A stretch of DNA of 64,000 nt from Cryptomeria japonica (Eukaryota; Streptophyta; Pinopsida; Cupressales; Cupressaceae). Both the position numbers and the translations under genes were made by a program. Where the stretch lies: contig NC_081406.1 of assembly GCF_030272615.1 (NCBI RefSeq), forward strand, positions 172,988,861 through 173,052,860, in the 5' to 3' direction. This document shows positions 12,084-24,710 of this stretch, in pieces. Each line of letters begins with the position of its first letter. The stretch's first letter is position 1. Below the pieces are notes generated by a model. It did not search any database and was not told the DNA's origin. It saw nothing but the letters and a program-made list of their open reading frames with translations.

Positions 12084-15000
12084 ATAGCTAGAATGTGTGC
12101 AAAGCCTTAGGTTGCAACTTAAACCATTGACAATTGAAAACAATTAGTCAACTCAAATTTAGAATGCAAAGACAAAGAGGTTTAAGGGTTTAAGGCATCA
12201 AAGGATTCAAACATTGCAAACATAAAATAAGGCTTAAACCCTAGCTTTCTACAAGGTAGAAACATGGTCTTTCCTTTGTTTAGTGTTTCTCGTGGTACTT
12301 TTGGGTTTTTTCCCTTGGTCTTGTCTAGGTGAGTGAATTTTTGAGGTTTCCCCCTCGAAAGGTGAAGTCTTCAGAGTACCCATTTCTAAGAAGTAATTTG
12401 TATTTCTTTGTCAAAATATCAAAAGATATAAAACCTTATGCAAAGTTTTCATCTTTAATATATTTAACAAAAGAAATTTTTGTCATAGAAGATGGAATAG
12501 ATCTACGTTTCTACATTAAATATTGATCCATCAACATGTTACAAGCACAAGATTTAGATAGGGTTAACCTACACCAGTCTCAAGGAAAAATTAGTTTACG
12601 ATCATGATGTTCCAAAAATGACCATGTGGTGGTTATCAACCCTCACCATAGGTTTCATGCCATATCTATGCAGTTGAATATACCATCATAGAAGAATTGT
12701 TGAAGAGAAGTTCAAAGTTCAAGTAAAGAATCAATTTTATACAAATCAACTACAAGAGGGCGATTCTAGTAACCTCCACTGGGGCTATGGAACTTGGTTG
12801 GAAGTTGAACTATGCTATGAGAGAACTAAAGGTAACCCTGTCAGGGATTTGGACGTTGAACTAGTAGTAGAGCAATGCCTAGGATATTATGGGAAACATA
12901 ATTATATATATTATACTTTGAATTGAGTTCTCTCTTTGTCCATCCTATGTAGATCTTGGAAAGATTTACTCATAATGTAGAGCTACACGATTCTAATGTT
13001 GAAAAATATATCTTTAAATTTATATGTTGTAGACCTATGACTGGTTCATACAAAGATGACTTCTTTTGGATGTGGGTTTTTCAAATGATATTTGCTAATA
13101 AAAAAAAGCCAAGAACATTTCTCTTCATTTGGGGCTATTTGTTGTACATCACAAACTCACACCCCACCTATCAATTGATTAGGTGGGTATCTCCCTCTTT
13201 TTTCTTTTGTCTTGGTTTGTTTCTTCCTCTTGGTTGTTTCCTTTTCTTGATCTTTTCGAGCTTCAAGGTTCGGGAGTAGTAGACTTTCAAACAGGTTTAG
13301 GTGAGTTGCTCTTCCTTGATCCCCGAACCCATCTTTTTCTTTATTTTTTCTTTTGTCTTTTGGGCTTCACAATTGGAGGATCTTAGGTTCCAAGTTGGAA
13401 CCATAGTTCCTTGACCCCCAATTATCGGTGCTTTGTTCCTCTTGGGGATTGAGCATCAACAGATCGGGTATCATATAGTGATATACAATTCTTAATACCC
13501 TAATCCATGACCCGCAAAACTAGTCAGTCGCCTCCCAACCTATGCCTAGTTGACATTAATTATAGCCACCTATTATTCTAGTGACTTACCTAGTTCCAGG
13601 TTGAGGGGAAGGTGTTTGATCAATTGATATATTGATAAGACAATGTCCTTATCTATACTATGATGGATAGATTGAGTGTTCATTCTAGTGGGAGAATACG
13701 AATCAAGAATGAATGGTCATCTTACTTACAAGTATTTTTCCTCGAGATTGAGACTATTTCTCCTTTTGTTGCCCAGACATTAGTATTGTGAAGGGAACAA
13801 TCCATTTCTTCATCAATACGAAAGTGGATTTTGGGTGCTCATTTACTTTGTGTTTGAGATTCTTTAAGCTCTTTGAGCGTATACGTAGAAGAGATCCCCA
13901 CATTGAGATCCAACCAGCCTATGATCACATTATCACTCGTCAGATTCATCAAACTTCGAGGTTCTCAATATTTGGGTTAGGGTAGGAGTTTTTCTCTCTT
14001 TGTATTCTATTTTTCTTTTTCTTTTGTGGTGTTTGGTGCTTAGGTTAGGCCTTAGGATTTTTTCACCTTTTGTTCATTCTTTTCTTTGTTCTTCGACATA
14101 TCCCGTCAAGGTTCTTTTCTTGTCCTTATAGGATCTAGAACCAACCTCTTAGGGTTTCTATTTTGTTTTGTCCAACCCCTTTGTTGCCTCTTTGTGTGCC
14201 TCAATTTGTGTTATCTTTGGTTAGGGTTTGTGCTATAAAACCTCCAAATTCAAAATTGGTTAGGGTTTGTTAAAAATAATCAAATCTTTACATGGAAAAG
14301 TTGAAGTGCAATCTTTTAATTAAAAAGTTGAATATGATAATTTAATACATTTTATTTTTAAAACAATTATTTTGAATTATTGTTCCTTATTACCATTAAT
14401 TAATCTAGACTAATTTATGTTTAATTGGTTTGAATTTGCTTAATCAGCTTAAATTATTATTAGAGTAATTTTATTTTTTAACATCCTTTTACCTTTTCTT
14501 AATGACTCAATCCCTCTAGTGAAATTTAAAACATTCTTTGTTTAATTACAATCTATTAATTTTCTAAATCTCTACCTTTTCTTTATTATTAGTTACTTGA
14601 ATGAAGACAGACTATTTCTCATTGCGCTAAGAGGTGTTCCTATAGTGACAACAAAACCTTGGTAAACATTTTGACTTGTAAGAAAATTTAACGTACATTC
14701 TCCTATCTGAAGAGTTGAGTTCTAGTAGGATAATTACATACTTCATGGTGGTTAAAATGTGAAATATTGGAAGTTAGGAGGTCAGGTGTTGTCTTTGTTG
14801 GACATTGGTGGAAGAGTGGTCTTCATTGTAAGCAAAGGTGAGGCATTTGCTCTTCACTGTAATACTTTGTTTCTTTCATCTTCTATTTCTTACGTTGTCT
14901 TGCATTTTATTTGTACCACTAGTTTATGTATCGAGAATGTTTCCTTCCATGGGGATGGTTTGTTCTCTATTCTTTTTGGGTTTTTGAGAATTAGGTTCAA

Positions 15001-17122
15001 GTTCAATAAATATTAGTTTTGAAGTTTAGTATTTTCCATGAATGCAAAATTAGCTTTAACTTGGTTAAATATTAATTTTAGCTCGTACAAATTCTCCTAT
15101 GGAAAACCATCCTTATATATTTTTAATCCGCAAACTCTAGAATTGTTGTGTTAGCTTGATAACATATAATCTATTCTTGTTTCTAGTTGCAGTCTCATTC
15201 ATGGGTTCTTCTCCCATCATCACTCTTGATCTTCCAAAAAAACTTGTCCTTGAATTAGACATTTTTGGAACCTAATGCCTTAGATTCAACATTGTTTGGA
15301 AGAGTTTGTACTCAACATACCACCTCTTTATGTGGTATCCCAGGTCATCAAGTGAATAATGGATGCATTGGTCACAACATACTAGTTGTTTTGGCAAGTG
15401 ACAAAGTTGATCGATATCATACATTTATATAGCTAAATCAATTGTGGTAAAACTGTGAATATAGCATTGTGTTTTTTAAATTAACTCAAATTGAAATCCA
15501 AAACATTATTTTGAAATCATAGTTCTCATCCTATTTTAAAATCTGAAATCTTTGAATTATATTTGTTTTGAAAATTAAATTAGATTTGGTTTAAAGTGGA
15601 GGAAGTAAACATAGCTTATTTTGATCATATTGAATATTGCTACATTTTGTTCAAAACATGGCTAAAGATGGTAAGATAAAGCATTTGATCAAAAGTAGTA
15701 TTAAACCCAATAGATAGTGAAATATTCCATCCTTCAATTAGCCTTCAACGTCCAAGCAAGCAAAGATGTTAACACCATCAATGTATGGAGTAGTTCTCCA
15801 AGATTCATAGAATATTTTGGTTAGAAAATGCTTTTCATGACCACAATTAATCATTTTGCATAGATTTTTTTCATGAGTTTGGAAATGATGTTGAGAAAGT
15901 TAGTACAGTGGATCTTTCTAAAACCATGTTTGGTTGGAAGACCATGTTTGGTTGTAAGACCAACATCTGCATTAGAAATCAATTAAGGTTTACAATAAAG
16001 GTAAGATTAGGGTTGCCGTTACATATAGGGTTTGAGTTAAGGTTCACTTAGGCTTCAATTTATATTAAATAAAATAACTAAAACAAAATAAAACAAACAC
16101 CTTGAAATGATATCTCTCAATGTATTCTACATAGATTTTTCAAATATAGATATACTACTTAATTAAGAATCATAACAACTTCTTGTCAAAAATAGAATTA
16201 TATGTGTACACATAATTGACCCTTTAATTAAAGATTAAAACTTAAAAAATATATTCATTAAAAATAACTTAAATACAACTCCCAACTCACCTATTTAAAA
16301 TACCACAAACTTATACATTCAACAAAATTGATCCTTAATGAACTTTTTTTTTTATGATTTGACTTTAGAGATACAACTTAAGCCACTTAACATCATAATT
16401 TTTTTCATTTAATATCTCCTTGAAGCAAATTGTCTATACAGCAACAAGACTCCCTGAAGGGCTTGGTCTGTCAGGTGGAGGGTGATCTAAAAAAAGGTTA
16501 AGGATTTAGTCCTAGCAGGTGTGAGCTGTACTATCATCTTCCGAATAATGTCAATGTTTATGAGTATCCCTGCCAAGTCAGAGGTGACTGGTTGATTCGC
16601 AAGACTTTTAAAAATTTGCATGGTGGATAATTTGGTTGAATTAATTCAAAATAGAATGGCTTAAATTACATGCATTAAGCTTATATTTTTAGGCTTAAAA
16701 GTGTTAAACATTCAGAATTGACTGACATTTTCTAGGCTTAATATGTTACTTAATGTATGTGATCACCCTAAGAATACACTTTTAGACTTAAAGATGTATA
16801 CTCAGAATTGACTAAAATTCTCTAGACTTAATATGCTGCTTAATGTATGTAGTTTAAGACTGACCATCCAAAACAAACCAAAAGAACAAAAATTGGTAAT
16901 ACAACCTCGCTGCTAATTATTACATTCTTGCATGACCTTTCTATAAATTTAATATAAACCACGGGAAAAAAATGAAACAAAATTGTCTCATTAGTATCAC
17001 CATAAATCTGGGTTTTCCCTAAACAAAAAATCTTACTCCATGCTCTTGAGATGTGACCAGGATTTTAAAAAAATTGCTTTGAGTTACAAATGATGGCTGT
17101 TTAAAAGCGCACAGAGACTTGT
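12084..17122. other. Region without a recognisable gene
   Basis: I find no supported coding region. Scattered T-rich ORFs (for example 12956-13386 and 14759-15016) lack motifs and most have no ATG context. Text with GAGGTTTCCCCCTCGAAAGG near 12343 and polypyrimidine stretches near 13190-13370 looks like decayed retroelement DNA. Confidence 0.5.
16692..16850. repeat. Diverged direct repeat of about 65 bp
   Basis: Two copies (about 16692-16760 and 16785-16850) share TCAGAATTGACT and CTTAATATG(T/C)T(A/G)CTTAATGTATGT. They lie downstream of the 3' end of the HMA gene. Confidence 0.7.
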
Positions 17123-18939
17123 TCAACAGATAACGCAAGTATTAGGATACTCTTCCGGCTTCACAACAGTGTATTGATCATATGGTCTGACTCTGTACTC
17201 GTAGCTCATGGGCACATACACAACTTCGACTTTTGGAGGTTCTGCTTTGTTCTCTTTCTTTGCATCGCCTTGAGATTTACTCTCCTCTTTCTTCTCACCC
17301 GCCGCCTTCTCCTGTTTTTTCTCGCCTTCCTTTTTCTCCTCTTTCTTCTCACCCCCCCTTTTCTCCTCTTTCGCAGGACCCACGCTCAGCAAATCTGCGA
17401 AGCCAAGTTTCCTGAGTTTACAGATCAAATGGACGGGATCCACGTCCCCTATCACAGTCATCTTCTTTTCCTTCATGTCCACAGACACAGAATCCACCCC
17501 TAAAATGCAAATATTCATTCATCAGATTTCACAGTAGAATAAAGTTTTAATCCACTCTCTTTCTCATCGAGACCATTGAGCAGAGCTCTGACTCAGAAAC
17601 TTGACAACGACCAAAAGGTCAAAGGGGTTCCCTGTCGAGGACGTGGTGTGTGCAAGGCACAACACAATTATGCACTAGATGTGTAAGGATTTTGATCAAC
17701 AATACTTCTATTTATTAAACAAACCTTTAGGAGTAACAAAATAATTAATTTTCTTATTGTTATGTTGGAATAGAAAATTGTCTTGAACTTATTTCTTAAA
17801 ACGTGGTACATGTGGCAACAGTTCTTGATCTGATACAATTGGTTTAAAGTGAAGAAGTCCTCTGGACAATCTTTTGTCGAGTACTTGGGCTACCTTATTG
17901 ATGAACGTGGATTCTATACAGATCTATACAAAGTCAAGGTCTTTAGAAAGTGACAAGGTTTATTGGGGGTATTTATTCAGATGGTGTCTGCCCCTTTCAT
18001 CAGCTTATTTCATCGGCAGCTTGGTGAATAATACATTAAGTTGAAGCACTTGATGTTTATGAAGGCAAGGAACCAAAACAAAGATGAAAGAATCCAATAA
18101 ACAAAAATGGTATTACATTTTAAATGAAAGCTTTATTGCAAGGGAGTAATCTACAATAAGCTAGCATCTCTCAATATGAAATGTGAAGCTTTAACAATAT
18201 TTTTAGTCTTACTAGGAAACTGAAAGGTCAAAAATTGGATAGTGAATCAATACACCATGGAATGTAAAAATCCATGACACATACTCCCCCAAGAAGTGGA
18301 GAGTATTTGTTGTGATACGAAATGCTGAAAACACAAATAAGTTATTTCTTAAAAGAAATTAAGCATTTTCTAGACTCTTGTATTTTGCAATTTCGAGCCA
18401 TTCCAATGTGGCTTTTTGGGGTTTCAAACTTTGGTGTACATAGTTGTGCGACATTTTATCATCTTGTACGTGTGCTTAAGCTTTCAAATGCGACCTACTA
18501 GTTTTGTTATTTTTTTAGTGTTTCTTCAATTTTCCAGGGGATGGGAGACGGTTTTTTGGGATGGAATTTTTTTTCCAGATCTATTAAAATAAAATTTAAA
18601 ACAATTTAAAAAAACAGTAAAAGAAGTCACAATTAATCATTTATTAAGGAATAGAGTGGAAATGTAAATTCATATGAAGCTTTCTGCATTACCTTATCTT
18701 CAGCATCTTGATTGTAAAGAATAATGTTTTAATCTCAAGGTTTGAAAGCAAATTGGAAGAGTTATCATACCATCAACACCTGCAACCTGCTTGAAGGCCT
18801 TTTTCTTGCTTCTGTCGTCTTCAATGGCAAATTTTACCACTATTTTCTATAGAAAACAACCGTCAGCTAGGCGCTCGCTGAAAAAACGACTTCCAGTGAG
18901 AATGCAAAGAGAAAAGAGTAGGAAGTATGTTACCTTCAT
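17123..18939 (-). CDS. Heavy-metal-associated isoprenylated plant protein (HIPP-type), 3 exons, 152 aa
   Basis: Minus-strand exons: 18934-18939 (ATGAAG only), 18771-18846 and 17123-17499. Introns start GTAACA and GTATGA and end CTATAG and TTTTAG; the joined frame is 459 nt. Residues 1 to about 70 form an HMA fold: MKKIVVKFAIEDD at the first strand, GVDSVSVDMKEKKMTVIGD, then DPVHLICKLRKLGF. A Lys/Glu-rich linker follows (about 75-115), then PMSYEYRVRP and the terminal CaaX box CVIC, predicting prenylation and membrane anchoring. The usual CxxC metal ligand is absent: its position reads IEDDRSKKKA, as in the degenerate plant HIPP/HPP subgroup, so metal binding is doubtful. The frame is intact with good splice sites, so it is probably a live gene. 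Plant HIPPs are linked to metal handling and stress responses; the role here is inferred from family only. Confidence 0.9.
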
Positions 18940-19037
18940 CGAGAAATCCAAGAAGTTTAAGCGACGAGAATCGGATTCTTTAGCAGAATGGAAAGAATTG
19001 AACAATGAATGCTATGCACACAAATTAAGTTGCAGGG

Positions 19038-19047
19038 AATTAATAAA
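19038..19047 (-). promoter_or_regulatory. Possible TATA-like element of the HMA gene
   Basis: On the minus strand TTTATTAATT lies about 100 bp upstream of the ATG at 18939. A TGATGTCA sequence, one base from the CRE-type bZIP site, is at 19134-19141. Both are inferred from position and motif only. Confidence 0.25.
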
Positions 19048-19562
19048 GAGGCGAGAGGAGAGAATGGAAGGTTTGTGGTAAAGAGACTCCCCGTACATGT
19101 AACCATTAAGAGTTGGAAATAAATTTTTGAGCGTGATGTCATACGAACTCGTTAATACTGGAGCGTGCTGATGTAAGGGAAGGAGCGTACTTTACATCGT
19201 AAGGCGTTAAGATGCATGCCACACATACCATCCTATATCATGTTCTCATTGCTGTATGTACTGCGGCGGTAGATTTAGTGTACGTCAGTACAAAAATTCT
19301 ATCAATCAAAATTTTAGACAGATTGTAAACTCTTTCAAAATTTAATGCTGAATTAATTATACCTAGAGGCATCTACAATGATATAAAAATGTTCATAAAC
19401 AAAAATTCAATTTTGAAATATTTTGACATGCAAATGACGGTAAATGCATGAAATATGCCATCTTTTGGTTTTTGTGGAGGTGTTCTTTTATTACTCCAAA
19501 TAAAATAAAATCCTCTACACTTGTCTCCAACTATATGAAACCGTTACATTCAAATGATAGTC

Positions 19563-19755
19563 GAAGAGTGCCAAAATATTTGAAAGGGAACAATCAATAA
19601 AATCAAGTAGCGTTGAGAGGTTAGTGGAGGAGTGGGCTTGGCCTTGTGAGTATTTGATGAAGAGTGCCAAAATATTTAAAAGGGAACAATCAATAAAATC
19701 AAGTAGCGTTGAGAGGTTAGTGGAGGAGTGGGTTTGTCATTGTGAGTATTTGACG
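19563..19755. repeat. 96-bp tandem duplication, two copies
   Basis: GAAGAGTGCCAAAATATTT begins both copies (19563 and 19659), each continuing through AATCAAGTAGCGTTGAGAGG and GTGAGTATTTGA. Only a few bases differ, so this is fairly recent. Confidence 0.9.
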
Positions 19756-20460
19756 ATTCTAAATTCCAGGTGCATGTTGTCATCTTAGATAATGTTGGTA
19801 CATACTTAAGCAACTCTATTATTATCTATATTTTTGAAGCTTTCGTGTACTACTAATATTGTTGCAATCGTCAGATTCCTTTCTATTATAAGATATGTCT
19901 CCGCATAATTTACCTATATTTTATTTAATATAGATATACTAGTTACCTTCAATGCTATCTTTTTTGTGTGTTAAACCATTTCTTTTGGCTTCAATCTGCG
20001 AAGGCTGAAATTTATATTCTCTACAAAGCTGAATTTTTTTCTGTGACAAATTTTATTATTGACACTTTTTTACAGTGACATAATTTTTTTTGAAAGAGAG
20101 TGTCAACAATAACATCTCTTTTTTTTCAGTGACACAAATTTTTTGAAAGAATGTGTCAACAATAAAATGATTTAACAGTTTTGAATTTAAAAAAAAAAAA
20201 ATGTTTTATGTATTTATCAACAAAAAATGATTTAAGGTTTTCATGTAATACTTTTTCTTAATGTTTTATGTATTTAAGAGCTTCAATATGATTAGATACA
20301 GAAAATCAACAATAAAAAAAAGTAAAAGATTTACCTATTTTCAATTTTCAACTATAAAGTGAGTAATAAGCAAACTATTAAAAACCTAAAATTAATTATA
20401 TTATTGATTAACATTAAAAATTCAAACGATTGATCTATATATATAATAAAATAATTTGAT

Positions 20461-20567
20461 GCCCACAATCGACAGGCTGACTTGTACGCCTCCTCCAGCC
20501 TTTGTGGGCTTGCAATACTGTGCAATTTGACAAATTTTGGAGGAGGCTTGCAAGTTAGCTTGTGGGC
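20461..20567. repeat. Imperfect inverted repeat (hairpin)
   Basis: GCCCACAA...GACTTGTACGCCTCCTCCA (20461-20497) is complementary to TGGAGGAGGCTTGCAAGTTAG...TTGTGGGC (20538-20567), with seven extra bases in the left arm and three mismatches in the inner 22 bp. It ends 44 bp outside the left TIR of the pogo-like element. Confidence 0.75.
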
Positions 20568-20611
20568 ACCAAAGTTTTTTTTTCTTTTTTTTAATAATTT
20601 TTTTATATATA

Positions 20612-20635
20612 GGGTAGAGGAGCCATTACTTGTGC
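20612..20635 (+). repeat. Left terminal inverted repeat of the pogo-like element
   Basis: It begins GGGTAGAGGAGCCATTAC, preceded by TA. It matches the reverse complement of 29375-29398 at 21 of 24 positions. Confidence 0.82.
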
Positions 20636-20660
20636 GGGGACCTAAATGTGTGATAGGTCT

Positions 20661-20700
20661 TAGGTGGTTAGGGGCCCACAGGTGTCTGCCTAACCACCTA
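20661..20700. repeat. Subterminal perfect 12-bp hairpin
   Basis: TAGGTGGTTAGG (20661-20672) and CCTAACCACCTA (20689-20700) are perfect inverted repeats with a 16-base spacer, 26 bp inside the left TIR. Confidence 0.85.
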
Positions 20701-21606
20701 GTACTTGTTGGCATGTGTCCCACCACATGTTCAACATTGAACAAGTAAATAATACCATTAAACAATCACACGAATTAACCATGAAGTGTATCTTTTGCAT
20801 TCAAAATATAAATCTTTATGTTCACACATAAACATTTAAACCATTCACATTGATTCGAATAAAAGTTTTTGAGTTTTGTCAAATAAGATCATGTGCCCAA
20901 TAAAGGGACCACGATAAAAACACGTCTGCATTAAACATTGAAACAATAACATTTTTAGCCTAAATAAGATGACTTGGAGGCAATACCAAAGGACATGATG
21001 ACAACCCTATGCCAATGAGCACCCATGGACACTGATGTGGCCAATCAAATGTCACGTGATGGTCATAATTTATCCACATTCACATCAGACCACGATACCC
21101 TTTCAACACCTTTCTGCATCTCCCGTCCCATATGTCCAACTCAAACCAGGCTGATATGGTCACTTCAGCGTCGTTACTGGTCATATCACCTGCATCCATC
21201 ACAATACTTGTGTAAGGCCACAAATTGAACAACAAAAACAACCAACTCAGACATATATGGGGATATATGGAGATTCAAATTAAAATTCAAACTCAATACA
21301 GTAGTTAGAAAAATTAAAGAACTTCGATTCAAGTTCAAATTCTGTCACATAAATAAACACTTGAAATCAACACATTTCATTCAGTGAGCGAAAGCAAGAA
21401 GACAGAGAAAGAGCACGTTGCAGAGGTGTAAGAAGCCACACAATTCAGGCAAAAAATACGTGTTTTGCAAGTATTTTTCTTGTTCACAATCCACAAACCT
21501 CTTTTAAATTTACGTATAACAGTTCAATATATTGTGTTTTTTTAACAAACTATGGCTCACTTACCAAAATGATTACAAAAATCATTTGGCATAAGACCAA
21601 AAATAA

Positions 21607-22203
21607 TTATTTTTGTATTTCACAGAAGTTCGCCGGCTCCAATCTCATCTGCAGCCTCTTCTCGCCGCCTTCATCCTCACTCGCCTCACCCACACCTGTG
21701 ACAGGTGCACCGACTTCCTTTTCACGAAGAAATAACTCAAGCAACCTCCACCCCTTGGCCGCTTCGGACCTCATCACTTCCCGGTCCTGCTCCACTCTTC
21801 ATCTAATGAATGGGAAGAGTGTTGTGACTTCTACTTCCACTCCTTTCCCTACCAGATAATCAAACCCAATTCCAGTAACGACCTTGTCAAGCAGAGGCTT
21901 TAGGTCGCCTAACCATTCCTTACCCACTATTCCCCCCAACAACCATGCACACTTTTCAACGTTTTTCCCAATCTCCAGCCCCCATGCCAAAACCATGTTG
22001 ACAATGTCAACATTCGTGAAGTACCTGTGTTTTGTTTTCAGGAAACAGTCACCAAGGAACACCTTCAACGTCGGGATAAATTCTTCATCTTGGTACTTAA
22101 AAACTTGCTTCAATCTCTTATCAGATATTGTGCTAGCAAATGCTAGTTGTTGCCTTGAGGTGTATAGTGTGAATGTAGCTTCCATGCTTATCGATACCAG
22201 CAA
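21607..22203 (-). pseudogene. ORF of unknown function with one in-frame stop, shared domain with the LINE 3' region
   Basis: One minus-strand frame of about 199 codons runs 22203-21607, interrupted only by TGA at 21799-21801. Its probable start is the second ATG (MEATFTLYTS). The first part is mixed hydrophobic and charged (ISDKRLKQVF, IPTLKVFLGDCFLKTKHRYF, VDIVNMVLAWGLEIG); the second is Glu/Arg-rich. I see no catalytic motif, signal peptide or membrane helix. The stretch from EATFTLYTSRQQ to NVDI aligns without gaps over 60 residues with the minus-strand ORF at about 31019-31198 inside the LINE, with 21 identities. Being inside the pogo-like TIRs it may be cargo captured from a host gene. 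I do not recognise the family. Confidence 0.5.
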
Positions 22204-22600
22204 AATCCTTCCCCTTCGCTAAAAAATACTAAAATAAATTATATTTTCAATGCATTGCTTTACCCCTATAAATAGATGCGTTGATTTGTTTTGTTTCTTC
22301 CCCTCTTGAATGCTTTATACTAATGTCGGAGATCCAAACCTCTTCGAATATTTTGGCTTAGTTATGCACACTTCCCATCTAAATAAGCAATCACCACCTC
22401 ATATTCCCTACATTAATGAGCTTTTGTTTTTTTAGTATGCATCCGCCACCTCACATTCCATACATTAATGCACATTTAACTATCCTGACATATCCACTTG
22501 ACATTATTTGTCCTAGGGGAGAGGACCCACAATATGTGCACCCCATCTTCGTGGTGTCCATGTATACATGTCTGACACTGTATACAAATGTATATAGATG

Positions 22601-22603
<3 letters not shown>

Positions 22604-22650
<47 letters not shown>
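22604..22650. repeat. (TA)n microsatellite
   Basis: About 23 consecutive TA units. The Tyr/Ile-rich ORFs across it on both strands are repeat artefacts. Confidence 0.97.
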
Positions 22651-22653
<3 letters not shown>

Positions 22654-22861
22654 TGTCCAAGATATATATTCCACATGAGATACTTATACAGTCCATTATG
22701 TATTTTGGAAGGTTTCAATATATAATCCAAATTCATTAAACTCAACTTTATAGAACCCAATTCAACTTTAAAGAAGTCAATTAAAAATGCACTATTGAAC
22801 ACAAACAAAAGTGTAGATGAATGAAAATGAACATAGAGGCATGCAAATGACTGACTTCATG

Positions 22862-22949
22862 CCAATTCGAACACAACACTGAGTCAAGTGGACATATATG
22901 AAATAGTGACTCAATTTAGTGTACATGTCCAATTCGAACACAACACTGA
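22862..22949. repeat. 21-bp direct repeat
   Basis: CCAATTCGAACACAACACTGA occurs twice, about 67 bp apart, in otherwise unremarkable AT-rich DNA between the ORF at 21.6-22.2 kb and the transposase. Confidence 0.75.
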
Positions 22950-24710
22950 ATCGTATTTAGAAATTGACTATTTGAAATGAATCGTAATTAGATAGTGCCT
23001 ATTTGAAATGAATTCGACAACTATATTTACAGTGACTATATAGATATATATAGATAAGCCCAATTAAAACATCAAAATGCAGTTCCAAATGCACAAGTGA
23101 ACATTCTTAAAACCCTGCATGACAGAAAACCAACGCTCAATGACTCTAATGAAATGAACCAGAAACAAAAATAAACATTAGATTTTGAATTAATTTAATA
23201 GAAACATCCAAACACAATTGAACTTCAAACAACAAACTACTTACTAATTTACTAAATTTACAAATATTAAATTTTCTAAATTTCCGCAAGCCATTACTAA
23301 ATTACATTACCTACTTCTAGATTTGATTGTCCGTCTCTTTTTTACACCAATGTTTCCCATCACACTTTGTGAGCCATCATCCTACAGAAGTATAGTGCCC
23401 AAAGATGTACAAATTAAATGCCCCACTTGACACTCTCCTTCATCCTGATGGTGGATCACAGAGTGTGATTTGAAACGTTGATGCAAATTCTAGAAGCATC
23501 AAATCTTATATGGTGACATGATATATATAGATGTGTTCAACTATTACGTGACATGATATATTTGTAATGTATACCATGATGCAGATGACTATAGAGAAGT
23601 CGCAATGATACATTCCAGACATAGGACATGGGCACAACAGAGCGTGGATGTCTCAAACAGAGATGAACGCTGTCAAATTGTTCAAAATTATCAGTACTAC
23701 ATGGAAAAATATTTGAAGTCCCATCACACACTAACAACTCAAGGTGTCATGCAACCCTCACTCCAACTGTTGCATATTATGACATTACAACTTACCTCCA
23801 TGAATACTTTGATCCCTTCTCCCACTCACCTATTCCACCCACTAAATTTCCAGTTCAAATCCTTTATCCACGCATTTGTGCACATAAATAATGGATTGTG
23901 AAGCATTCTCATATTGTTGACCAACTCTTTCTTTGTCTAGACCCCTGTGATGATCATCTCTTTCCCACCCGATTGTCTTTCTATTTTAAGTTATTCAAGG
24001 TGAATTTGTCCAGAATCATGGCAAACCAACTATTTGAATAGTTTTTTTAAAAAACTATGGACCACAAGTTCGTCAAAGCTCCGCTACTCTATCATGGCAA
24101 CAAACGCTTTGAAGAGTAGTCAATGAACATATTCCATGATGGATTTTTACCAAAGTATACATTCAACCTCATCGTGGACAAACTGGGTTGCATTATACTT
24201 TGCCTTGCTGACTATACAATCAACTAATTCTTTGGGAGGAAGCCATTTCAGCTACACCACCACATCTAGTTGACCCTAAAGGTTTCAACCACGAATCCAT
24301 GCAAGACTAAGACTAAGTCTGCGCATGTACCTCTAAACCCCTACTATCTAAGTTTCCAATAAATAATACATTTCCACACACATATCCCCATAAAAGATAT
24401 AATTTCACATAGGGAACCGTACTTCTACTGTTCAAGCATTACTGTCATCTTACACTACATTGTTATCCACTACTTACTTGCACAATGGTGCCATGTCAAG
24501 CATGAAAGTTAGTATCGTTCAACAGGCTTCGACTTACAACATCACTTGGTTAGTTGGCTCCATCTCAATGTGACCCATGTACTGTATATATGTTTGCAGG
24601 TTACATTTTAAATTACAAAAATTTTCCATACATACTGTTCAATTCATATTGATCTGTATATTTGTCATGGAATTGCAACTAACATACAATTTATTATTGT
24701 TCTTGCAGAG

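Larger units (their letters stand above)
19142..20611. other. Intergenic region between the HMA gene and the pogo-like element
   Basis: No gene seen. It contains a 96-bp tandem duplication (19563-19755), paired GTGTCAACAATAA / TTATTATTGACAC stretches near 20055-20167 that form short inverted repeats, and a hairpin at 20461-20567. Confidence 0.55.

Noticed and set aside
7155-12088. Target duplication for the Copia element
   Set aside because: GTAAT and ATAGC do not match; no convincing duplication.
12956-13386. T-rich ORFs with aromatic-rich translation
   Set aside because: No ATG-initiated frame with a motif; polypyrimidine composition explains them.
23590-24300. Possible second transposase fragment (words like KYTFNLIVDKLG, vaguely Harbinger-like)
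   Set aside because: Similarity too weak by eye, with several stops; could be chance.
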